Of a DNA stretch of 64,000 bases, positions 1-7,634 are shown one piece after another. The notes below the pieces were generated by a model. The model was not told the DNA's origin. It did no database searches and worked only from the letters and a program-made list of their open reading frames with translations. Origin of the DNA: Vibrio sp. PID17_43. Lineage in GTDB: Bacteria > Pseudomonadota > Gammaproteobacteria > Enterobacterales > Vibrionaceae. A program made the translations under genes and the position numbers. Position 1 is the stretch's first letter. Each line of letters begins with the position of its first letter. The stretch is from the NCBI RefSeq assembly GCF_002608565.1, contig NZ_LIXM01000004.1:124001-188000 (forward strand), written 5' to 3'.

Positions 1-1163
1 CCTCTTTTCCATTACGTATTACTCGGATCAATCACGATACCTTTTCGAGATCTATTGCTCACTTATCGATCCAAGATGGACAGCAAATATCCATTCCATG
101 GGGAGGTATGCTAACGGTTGACTTCGCATTGTTGGATTTTAGTGCCACCAAGCATGAATATGAATATAGGTTAACGCCTTCTAGCCATTGGCAAGCCTTA
201 GAAAACAGAAATCAAATTAATTTTTTTAATGTAGAGCCCGGATCGTATCAACTTGAGGTTAGAGGAAAAGGCAGCAATGGCCGTTGGAGTGAGCCTGCAA
301 ACTTAAGTATTGATATTGTTCCTCCATGGTGGCGAAATATAAACTATATAGGCCCTCTAGCTTTATTGATTATATTCATCGCGATAAGTTATCACCGGTA
401 TCATATGGCCAAATGGTTAGCTCACTCTACACGTCTCAATCTTATAAAAGTGCAGAAAGAGTTGGCGATTGATGAGCTTAAGAGTAGGGAAGCAACACTA
501 AAGGATGCCTATCGAGGAATAAGAGACCTGACAGCAAAAATTCAAAATGCCAAGGAAGAAGAGAGAAAGTCCATTTCAAGAGAGCTGCATGATCAATTTG
601 GTCAATCTTTGACCGCGACTCAAATCAATTTACAACTATATAAAAAGGAACACCCGGAAAACAGCATCAGAATTGATGATTCGATAAAAATTGTTCAAGC
701 GATGATAAAGCAGGTACGTAGTATCTCTTTCGATTTAAGACCGAGCATTTTAGATGATGTCGGCTTGATCGCGGCACTAAATAATTTACTCCACAAGATG
801 TCATTATCTTTGGAACACCCAATAAAATTTGATGCACAAGTTAACTTTCCGATGATTCACTCTCAGCTTGCAACGACGCTGTTTAGAATCATACAAGAGT
901 CAGTGAATAACGCGATACGTCATTCAAAAGCAACAGAGATTGTGGTTCGTCTCAGCTTTAGCGAAAGCCTTATTACAGCTGAAGTTAAAGATAATGGAAT
1001 GGGTTTTAACGTGAATGAAATTAAAGAGAAGGTGATAAAAGGCAAACACTTAGGGCTATTGGGAATCGAAGAAAGGGTATTAACGCATAACGGAAAGTTA
1101 ACGCTAAACTCTCAACTCGATAGTGGGACTTCTGTTTTAGTTGAGTTTGAATATGAAGAATAA
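1..1163 (+). CDS. Sensor histidine kinase, Y_Y_Y type (5' end outside window)
   Basis: The reading frame is open from the window edge (frame of base 3), so the gene is truncated at its N-terminus. The visible part starts with a beta-sandwich resembling the Y_Y_Y domain (EYRL, SYQLEVRGKG, WSEPANLSIDIVPPWW), which normally follows a periplasmic beta-propeller. One membrane segment (IGPLALLIIFIAISY) comes next, then a coiled linker. The HisKA_3 box RELHDQFGQ has its His codon at 588-590, and the ATPase N box (NAIRHSK) and G box (DNGMGF) are intact. It should sense a periplasmic signal, perhaps a sugar or peptide, and phosphorylate the regulator whose start overlaps its 3' end by 11 nt. The ligand is unknown. 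Confidence 0.9.
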   Translation, partial: SFPLRITRINHDTFSRSIAHLSIQDGQQISIPWGGMLTVDFALLDFSATKHEYEYRLTPSSHWQALENRNQINFFNVEPGSYQLEVRGKGSNGRWSEPANLSIDIVPPWWRNINYIGPLALLIIFIAISYHRYHMAKWLAHSTRLNLIKVQKELAIDELKSREATLKDAYRGIRDLTAKIQNAKEEERKSISRELHDQFGQSLTATQINLQLYKKEHPENSIRIDDSIKIVQAMIKQVRSISFDLRPSILDDVGLIAALNNLLHKMSLSLEHPIKFDAQVNFPMIHSQLATTLFRIIQESVNNAIRHSKATEIVVRLSFSESLITAEVKDNGMGFNVNEIKEKVIKGKHLGLLGIEERVLTHNGKLTLNSQLDSGTSVLVEFEYEE

Positions 1164-1800
1164 CAGCACAGTGGTACTTGTAGACGATCATGAGTTAGTC
1201 AGAGCAGGTATAAGAACGTTATTAGGTGCAATAGAGAGTATTGAGGTGGTGGGTGAGTGTGGGGAAGGATTGGATGCTCTTCCTATATTAAAACAGTTGA
1301 CTCCTGATCTTGTCGTTCTGGATATTTCTTTAAAAGGTCTGAATGGCATAGAGTTAGTCAGTCTGATAAGAAAGCAAAATACGAATATAAAAATTCTCAT
1401 GCTATCAATGCATAATAATGTTGAATATGTAGCAAAGTGTTTAAGAAATGGTGCCCAAGGTTATTTATTGAAAGACTCTGCAGTCGATGAGCTAGAGCCT
1501 GCTGTGATGAATGTTTTAAGTGGTGATTCATACATTAGTCGAGAAGTCGATGAGAGTATGCTAGACAAGCTGTTGTTGGATGAAAATACACCCACGTCAC
1601 TTTTGGAATTATTAACCAGTCGACAACGACAAATCCTTCAGTTGATTGCAGAAGGATATTCTACCAAGCAGATAGCCGATAGCATTCACGTGAGTATTAA
1701 AACGGTTGAAACGCATAGAACGCATATCATGAAACGTTTGAATATCTTCGATATAGCGGGCCTCGTTAGATTTGCCATGGAAAAAAGATTAATCCAATAA
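1153..1800 (+). CDS. LuxR/NarL-family response regulator
   Basis: A receiver domain (acidic pair DD at residues 11-12, phospho-acceptor Asp57 in VVLDISLKG, conserved Lys in LLKDSA) is followed by a C-terminal LuxR helix-turn-helix (LTSRQRQILQLIAEG, STKQIAD, SIKTVETHR). The length of 215 residues is normal for the family. I chose ATG 1153 over an upstream in-frame TTG at 1141, because the receiver fold starts right after it. It overlaps the sensor kinase gene, so the two should be translationally coupled. A 17-bp dyad at 2031-2047, before the downstream secreted-protein genes, is a candidate target by position only. Confidence 0.93.
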   Translation: MKNNSTVVLVDDHELVRAGIRTLLGAIESIEVVGECGEGLDALPILKQLTPDLVVLDISLKGLNGIELVSLIRKQNTNIKILMLSMHNNVEYVAKCLRNGAQGYLLKDSAVDELEPAVMNVLSGDSYISREVDESMLDKLLLDENTPTSLLELLTSRQRQILQLIAEGYSTKQIADSIHVSIKTVETHRTHIMKRLNIFDIAGLVRFAMEKRLIQ

Positions 1801-2127
1801 CAAACCACCTAAGCTTAAGCCAGTCGATAGACCGGAGAATAGACCCTCACCCTCATAGTGCTCACTACAATGCTTTATTCAAATGTGTTGCGTGTGTTAT
1901 CCGATTTCTTAACTCTGTGGTAGAGCAAACCTATGATTATAGTCCAGCAAATAGGTTGTGGGTGGTTATTAATTAAAAATGTGATCATTGTATTTATTTA
2001 GTCAAGATCTTCAATAAATTAAAACCAAAAATCAGGGATTCCCTGATATCGCGATGAATAGCTATTCGTTATGTTGATTTGTGGTAGTGCATCTACCTAA
2101 TAAATAAAACATTAACAAGGATAGCTA
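1801..2127. other. Intergenic region with candidate promoter for the protease cluster
   Basis: This 327-bp stretch holds no convincing gene. It becomes AT-rich after about 1960 and carries the dyad at 2031-2047. A purine-rich ribosome site (AAGGATAG) sits before ATG 2128. No clear terminator for the regulator gene was seen. Confidence 0.6.
2031..2047. promoter_or_regulatory. Candidate operator: ATCAGGGA-T-TCCCTGAT
   Basis: This is a perfect 8-bp inverted repeat around one base, about 80 bp before the start of the first secreted-protein gene. A short dyad of this shape suits a dimeric LuxR/NarL-type regulator, and such a regulator lies just upstream. The link is inferred from position. Confidence 0.45.
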
Positions 2128-2748
2128 ATGAAATTTAAACCACAGATGGTAGCGCTGTTGTCAGTGCTCATGCTGCTTGCTCCAATATCACAAGCCGCCA
2201 AACTTATCCCCCAAAACCTCAAGCAACTTATTTCTGAATCAGAGAGCATTTTATCAGGACAAATACAAACCGTATCTGATGGCATTTCTGATCAAGGCAT
2301 CCCTTATACCGAGGTGACTATTAAGGTCAGCTCCGCCGCGAAGGGGGCGCATGCTAAGGGATCAAACTACACATTTCGTCAGTTTGGCCTAACAAAGCCT
2401 CGCACACTTCCGAATGGCACACAAATGTTAGCGGTATCCCCAGAGGGCTTCCCTCGCTGGAATCAGGACGAAGCCGTTATCGTATTTATGTATAAAGCCG
2501 CGAAGCTCACAGGATTGCGCACTACGGCAGGTATGGCACATGGCAAGTTCAATGTTCGCGGCAACAAGGTCGTTAATGAGTTTAATAACTACGGAATCTT
2601 TGAAAATCTCGAGTTTGCCGATGGCGTTCTTTCTCCATCAGAACAAGCGATGTTGCAAAACCCAGGCGCTTATAACGCAGCAGACTTTATGGGGCTAGTT
2701 GGCAAAGCCGTGTCAGAGCAATGGATCAGCAATGGGAAGATGAAATAA
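2128..2748 (+). CDS. Secreted protein of unknown function, partner of metalloprotease
   Basis: The 206-residue product starts with a clear signal peptide (hydrophobic run VALLSVLMLLAPISQA, cleavage likely near residue 24). The mature part begins KLIPQNLKQLISESESILSG and looks like a small beta-rich domain (ILSGQIQTVSDG, YTEVTIKVSSAAKG). I do not recognise a named family with certainty. There is no cysteine pair, zinc motif or lipobox. Its stop overlaps the next start by one base (TAATG), so it is almost certainly co-translated with the metalloprotease. It may be a chaperone, inhibitor or substrate-binding partner of that protease; this is inference. Confidence 0.82.
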   Translation: MKFKPQMVALLSVLMLLAPISQAAKLIPQNLKQLISESESILSGQIQTVSDGISDQGIPYTEVTIKVSSAAKGAHAKGSNYTFRQFGLTKPRTLPNGTQMLAVSPEGFPRWNQDEAVIVFMYKAAKLTGLRTTAGMAHGKFNVRGNKVVNEFNNYGIFENLEFADGVLSPSEQAMLQNPGAYNAADFMGLVGKAVSEQWISNGKMK

Positions 2749-5195
2749 TGAATATTAATAAATTAGCGATCGCAATCACCACCTTGCTCACAGCAAACCA
2801 TGTGATGGCCGCAGGCCCGTTACTGACAACCGATGATGGCGCTCCCACCCCTTACGTATGGGATACGTCAAAAGGCTCAATTCCTGTCTATGTCGATGGA
2901 GGAGAAGCGTTTACCTATGACTATGATGGCAGTGTGTTTTTATCTATTGAACGCGCGAATGAAATTACCCAGTTTGCTTTCGACGAGTGGAATAATGTAG
3001 AGACATCCACCTTTAAAGCTGACATTGTTGGGACGATCGAAAGCCAAACTGGGCTTGCTGATGTAACCGGAGCCAACGCCGCTCAGATCTATACTCAGCA
3101 AAATGGTTATGGTTTTTGGGTGCTCTACGATACTGACGGCAGTATCTTAGAGAACTTCTTTGGCGTACCGAAAACCGCTGTTTTGGGGATCGCCTTCCCG
3201 GAAATTGCCGATGAGAACAATGTCATTATCGAAGCGACAGCGGTAATGAATGGTTGGAACGTGTATGTCACTGATACCGAAGGCAACCAAGTAGCAGGTG
3301 TGTTTACTCACGAATTTGGCCACGCCATCAACCTCTCTCACTCGCAAACCAATGGCCATTTGGGCTACATGAGTCATCCGCTAAACCCACACTTCCCTGG
3401 CGTTGAAGGGTGTGAGGTGGCTCCTATTCATGCTCATGACGCACCCGATGGGTATGGTCCTGTGAACAATGCCGATCCGGATATTATCGAAACTATGTTT
3501 CCATTCATTAGCCACAATGGTGCGGGTGGCGTTAGCCAGAGCACCATCAATGTGTTGGATGACAAAGTCTCGATTTCTAACCTCTATCCAACCGCAGGTT
3601 ATAAAGCCAACTACGGCTCAATTGAAGGGACGCTTCGTCTAAAAGATGGCTCTACTGAGTATAGTGGCGTCAACATTATTGCTCGCAATGTTGATGATCC
3701 ATTATTTGATGCGGTGTCGGCTCAATCGGGCTATTTGACGCAAGGCAAAGTTGGCCCAGATGGTTACTTTAAAATTAACGGACTTACCCCAGGTCAGCGT
3801 TATGTGCTGTATACCGAAGAAATCACCCAAGGTGGTTACCCAACACAGCAAACACCAATCATTTCTGTTGCGGAATATTGGAACGAGGGCGAAGGAAGTA
3901 ACCCAGTGTCAGATAACCCATGTGACGCGACTCCGATTGTAGCGCAAGCGGGAGAAACGAAGCAGGCAGATTTAACCTTCAATGGCTATACCGACGGTAT
4001 CCATTTTAGGCCGATTGTGAACGCGCACCTTACTGATCTTGCGAAAAATGGTAAGTCCTCGATGGGCACCATCATGGGGGTTGGTTTTACGTGGGTTGAA
4101 AACAAAGGATTTGAACTATTACCGGACTATATCTCCGTCAATTCTGGTCAAATGAACCGCAATGGGACAAAGCTACTGGTTAACTCCGATCATGACAGAA
4201 ATGGCATCAGTGAGCCGGCTATCTGGACTGATGCACACGGTCCAACACCTCTCGGTGACTTAACGGGTAACGCTTGTGGCGGCGGTGGCATGTTTGGAGC
4301 TCAATCGGCTTCTGCGTGGGGCATAGACGATGCAGGTAATACTGTTGTTGGCTTGGCGTATAAAGACGCGAATGGTAATGGGAGCTGTACGGAATACTCA
4401 AAAGGCGAGCTAGTCCCATTTGTCTGGACGCCTAACAAGGGCATGCGAGAGCTAGATACGCGCAATGTTGACTGGAATCGCTATAGCTGGGCTCGTGCAC
4501 ATGGTATTTCGGGTAACGGTGATGTAGCTGTAGGTTCGCTTGATGGCTGGGAAGCCATCGCTTGGGTTAATGAAGGGGAAATGATCAATCTTTATGACGA
4601 AATAGGCGCAATTTCGGCTAACGCAGTATCCCAAGATGGCAAACAGGTTGCATTGGCAACCGAGCAAGGTACCGTTCAACTGTGGGATCACACCAAGAAA
4701 GGTCACGCTGCCTTTACGGATATTGGTGGCCTGAAATGGTGTGAAGATGTGCCGTTTGGATTTTGGGGCAGCAATGCTTGTGAAGAGATGGGCGTCGATT
4801 GGGTTCACGATTGGGTTGGTGAATACGCACCGTTAACCCCATTTGATATGAGTGACAAAGGCGATGTGATTATTGGTCGTTCTGGCGATTTCTGGGCGGG
4901 CTTCACGGGCGCGATTTATATCAAAGGATTAGGTTGGATGACACTTGATGACTTCTACAGCAAGCAAGGTGTACTAGAAGCACAAAATGCTGCGATGGAT
5001 AACCCTCTCTCGCTTAACGGCTCGGGATCAAAAATGGTTGGCGGTGTCGCTGGTGCCATGATTTCTTACCATGTTGATATGTCGCAAGTTTATGTGTGTG
5101 AAAATGGCTCGTCAGTGAAAACAGGTTTCCCGAATGGATTGATTCAGAAAGTGAAATCCGGGGCGGAGTTTGGACGCTGTGAGCATCTGAACTAG
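2748..5195 (+). CDS. Secreted metzincin-like zinc metalloprotease with HAF-like repeats
   Basis: The protein has 815 residues from ATG 2748, which is preceded by a GGGAAGA ribosome site; an in-frame ATG at 2721 lies inside the previous gene. A signal peptide (NKLAIAITTLLTANHVMA) leads into a domain with the zinc motif HEFGHAINLSH at residues 188-198, the HExxHxxxxxH form of metzincins; a Met-turn candidate (GYMSH) lies nearby. A carboxypeptidase-regulatory-like beta-sandwich follows (GSIEGTLRLKDGS, YFKINGLTPGQRY). The C-terminal half holds repeated FTWV/FVWT and NGTKLLVNSDHD elements similar to HAF extracellular repeats. It probably cuts extracellular proteins. The substrate is unknown. Confidence 0.85.
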   Translation: MNINKLAIAITTLLTANHVMAAGPLLTTDDGAPTPYVWDTSKGSIPVYVDGGEAFTYDYDGSVFLSIERANEITQFAFDEWNNVETSTFKADIVGTIESQTGLADVTGANAAQIYTQQNGYGFWVLYDTDGSILENFFGVPKTAVLGIAFPEIADENNVIIEATAVMNGWNVYVTDTEGNQVAGVFTHEFGHAINLSHSQTNGHLGYMSHPLNPHFPGVEGCEVAPIHAHDAPDGYGPVNNADPDIIETMFPFISHNGAGGVSQSTINVLDDKVSISNLYPTAGYKANYGSIEGTLRLKDGSTEYSGVNIIARNVDDPLFDAVSAQSGYLTQGKVGPDGYFKINGLTPGQRYVLYTEEITQGGYPTQQTPIISVAEYWNEGEGSNPVSDNPCDATPIVAQAGETKQADLTFNGYTDGIHFRPIVNAHLTDLAKNGKSSMGTIMGVGFTWVENKGFELLPDYISVNSGQMNRNGTKLLVNSDHDRNGISEPAIWTDAHGPTPLGDLTGNACGGGGMFGAQSASAWGIDDAGNTVVGLAYKDANGNGSCTEYSKGELVPFVWTPNKGMRELDTRNVDWNRYSWARAHGISGNGDVAVGSLDGWEAIAWVNEGEMINLYDEIGAISANAVSQDGKQVALATEQGTVQLWDHTKKGHAAFTDIGGLKWCEDVPFGFWGSNACEEMGVDWVHDWVGEYAPLTPFDMSDKGDVIIGRSGDFWAGFTGAIYIKGLGWMTLDDFYSKQGVLEAQNAAMDNPLSLNGSGSKMVGGVAGAMISYHVDMSQVYVCENGSSVKTGFPNGLIQKVKSGAEFGRCEHLN

Positions 5196-5220
5196 CGGCT
5201 GCATTTTCATCTTCATTAAG

Positions 5221-5242
5221 GTGGTGGGTGTTAGCCCACCAC
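5221..5242 (+). terminator. Hairpin after metalloprotease gene
   Basis: An 8-bp perfect stem GTGGTGGG/CCCACCAC with a 6-nt loop lies 26 bp past the stop. It is not followed by a strong T-run, so termination may be partial. Confidence 0.4.
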
Positions 5243-5389
5243 ACCTTTGCTCACGTCAATTTCAGAGGCGAGGGCATACGAAAAACGCATTGATTTTCTG
5301 GGAGTGGATGTTTCCAGAAGCACTTACCTAAGTGAGCCATCAAGATGGTTGAAGTGACAGACGGTAAGTAACCATATTTAGGGACAATT

Positions 5390-7213
5390 ATGAAACTGAT
5401 CAATAAAACGCTGATTGCAGCAAGTATTTGCTTATCCTTTAATGCTTACGCGGCGGATGACCGTTATATCATTCAGGTCGACAGTGCAAATAAAGGTGTG
5501 GTTAAAAACTTAGCCAAAAAGCTAGGTGCGAACATCAACGTTGAAGGGGAGGCATTTTTCTCCGCCACGTTTGCGGGTAAAGACCTTGCCACGGTAAAAG
5601 GGCTACTGAACAACCCACACATCAAGCTGATTGAAGAAGATGCGAAACGTGAATTGTTTAGCTATAGCGATGATATTGGTGATGCGCGTGAAACACAAAT
5701 CACCCCTTATGCTATTTATCAATCGCAGGCTCAAGCACTGACGCTGCAAGCTAATACAGGAATGAAAGTGTGTGTGATCGACTCCGGTTTGGATCGCTCC
5801 AATGCCGATTTTGAATGGCAGTACATTACGGGTGATGATGATGCTGGGACAGGCAGTTGGGATCAGCATGGCGGGCCTCATGGTACTCACGTAGCGGGAA
5901 CCGTTGGTGCTGCCGATAACGGATTTGGTGTGATAGGTATGGCTCCTGGTGTACCGATGCATATCATCAAAGTGTTTAATGCCGAAGGTTGGGGATACTC
6001 TTCTGATCTCGCGTATGCGGCAGAAAAATGTCAAGCCGCAGGGGCAAATATCATCAATATGAGCTTGGGTGGTGGGCGTCCGAATAGTACAGAGGAGAAC
6101 GCCTTCAAAGACTTTACCGCAGCAGGTGGCTTAGTTCTTGCCGCGGCGGGTAACTCTGGTAATGATGTTCGCAGTTATCCAGCGGGCTATGAATCGGTGA
6201 TGATGGTGGGGGCGAATGATGCCAATGATGACATCGCGGTGTTCTCTCAATTTCCGCCTTGTACAACGGTTTACACCGGGAAACGAGGTAAAGACAAAGA
6301 GCAAATCATTGATAGCACGTGTGTTGAGGTGACCGCTGGTGGTGTGAATACCTTTTCAGCTTACCCTGCGGATATGGCCGTTACTTCCGTGCTGAATGCT
6401 GATGAGCAAACCGTCTCGTCCACTGGTCTAGATAATTCAAGCCAAGGTTACGTATCTGGTGATGTTCACTTTATGGGCATTGCGGACGCTATTGATAGCA
6501 ATGCAGCCGGTAAAATCTGTCTTATTGATCGCGGTGTTATCTCCTTTAACGACAAAGTGATGAACTGTGAGGCTTCGGGCGGTATTGGTGCGGTTGTGGT
6601 CAATAACGTAGAGGGGATGCTTTATGGCACATTGGGTGAAGAGACAACCTCAACCATTCCTGCGGTAGGCACCGATTTGAAAGACAGAGATGTGTTGCAT
6701 GCCGCGACTAACTTGAGTGTTGACATCAGTAACTCTGATTATGGTTTCATGAGCGGCACATCGATGGCAACGCCTGCGGTTTCTGGCCTTGCAGCGCTGC
6801 TATGGTCAAATCATGCTGAGTGTACCGGTAATGATATTCGTGATGCGCTTAAGCAAACTGCATTTGATGCGGGTGCCTCTGGTCGAGACGATTACTTTGG
6901 TTACGGCATCGTAAAAATTGCGGATGCACACCAGTACTTATTAACAAATGGGTGTAATGCAGCGCCAGTGGTTGATATTCAATTATCAACAGAGACCTAC
7001 ACGTCTAAGCGAGGTGAAAAGGTGGATTTGACATGGTCAGGCGCAACCACGAGCAAAGTGAATGTTTATCGTAACGGTGCTGTTATCTCAACAACCGGAA
7101 ATGATGGTACGTTTACCGATACGTTGGGCGATGCCTATGGCATGTACACCTATCAAGTTTGTGAGCAATCGAGCAGTAACTGTTCAGATTTATCAAGCGT
7201 GTCATTTGATTAA
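5390..7213 (+). CDS. Secreted subtilisin-like serine protease (S8) with PA domain
   Basis: This 607-residue preproprotein has a signal peptide (ASICLSFNAYAA) and an I9-type inhibitor propeptide (about residues 24-90, RYIIQVDSAN to HIKLIEEDAKREL). The S8 catalytic residues are visible as Asp131 (CVIDSGLD), His164 (HGTHVAG), Asn255 (AAGNSG) and Ser458 (GTSMATP). A PA domain is inserted at about 350-440 before the Ser motif, as in other bacterial lactocepin-like or Vibrio subtilases. An Ig-like C-terminal domain (WSGATTSKVNVYRNG) follows. The start has an AGGGA ribosome site. It is likely exported by Sec and then type II secretion. A strong terminator follows. Confidence 0.93.
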   Translation: MKLINKTLIAASICLSFNAYAADDRYIIQVDSANKGVVKNLAKKLGANINVEGEAFFSATFAGKDLATVKGLLNNPHIKLIEEDAKRELFSYSDDIGDARETQITPYAIYQSQAQALTLQANTGMKVCVIDSGLDRSNADFEWQYITGDDDAGTGSWDQHGGPHGTHVAGTVGAADNGFGVIGMAPGVPMHIIKVFNAEGWGYSSDLAYAAEKCQAAGANIINMSLGGGRPNSTEENAFKDFTAAGGLVLAAAGNSGNDVRSYPAGYESVMMVGANDANDDIAVFSQFPPCTTVYTGKRGKDKEQIIDSTCVEVTAGGVNTFSAYPADMAVTSVLNADEQTVSSTGLDNSSQGYVSGDVHFMGIADAIDSNAAGKICLIDRGVISFNDKVMNCEASGGIGAVVVNNVEGMLYGTLGEETTSTIPAVGTDLKDRDVLHAATNLSVDISNSDYGFMSGTSMATPAVSGLAALLWSNHAECTGNDIRDALKQTAFDAGASGRDDYFGYGIVKIADAHQYLLTNGCNAAPVVDIQLSTETYTSKRGEKVDLTWSGATTSKVNVYRNGAVISTTGNDGTFTDTLGDAYGMYTYQVCEQSSSNCSDLSSVSFD

Positions 7214-7234
7214 AGAGTATCGTTAAACAGTAAA

Positions 7235-7265
7235 AAAACGAGCGCCCGTTTGTGGCGCTCGTTTT
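7235..7265 (+). terminator. Rho-independent terminator of the subtilase gene
   Basis: A 12-bp perfect stem (AAAACGAGCGCC/GGCGCTCGTTTT) with a 7-nt loop starts about 20 bp after the stop. The stem ends in a T-run. Confidence 0.88.
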
Positions 7266-7468
7266 GTCTATGCCTTTTATGTGGCTGCTCACCACTTGCA
7301 ACCGTCGCTTTCGTCTCAAACCTGTACATCAGTAAGACTATCCGATAAAAATATTTGCTGTTATCGAGTAAGCTATGGAATACAGGGCCAAAATGGATTG
7401 GCATAAACCTGAGCTCAGAATCAAAAGTGACTATGGTTAAGCTAAGTGGATGTTGTCAGGAGAATTTC

Positions 7469-7579
7469 ATGGAAGAAGATGAAAAGGCAATTCTGGGGTT
7501 AGTGGCGATTGTCGGTGTGGTGTTGCTGTGGGTCTTTCTGGAAGAGTTCCGCTATTTTGGCTTACCTTTTACCCCGTAA
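7469..7579 (+). CDS. Small single-pass membrane protein, 36 aa
   Basis: The short frame MEEDEKAILG continues into a hydrophobic helix (LVAIVGVVLLWVFL) and ends EEFRYFGLPFTP. A good ribosome site (CAGGAGA) lies 7 nt before the ATG. The acidic N-terminus and single helix suit a small inner-membrane protein. The family is not recognised. It stands alone between the subtilase terminator and the convergent lapB gene. The stop codon lies within a 9-bp inverted repeat. Confidence 0.6.
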   Translation: MEEDEKAILGLVAIVGVVLLWVFLEEFRYFGLPFTP

Positions 7580-7598
7580 AACACAGCGCTTTACGGGG
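7572..7598. terminator. Hairpin between the convergent small gene and lapB
   Basis: A perfect 9-bp stem CCCCGTAAA/TTTACGGGG with a 9-nt loop. Neither strand has a long T-run, so its strength is uncertain. It is placed to serve both convergent genes. Confidence 0.45.
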
Positions 7599-7634
7599 CG
7601 TTAAATGAAACTTAGCTTGCTTGGTTAACCTTCT

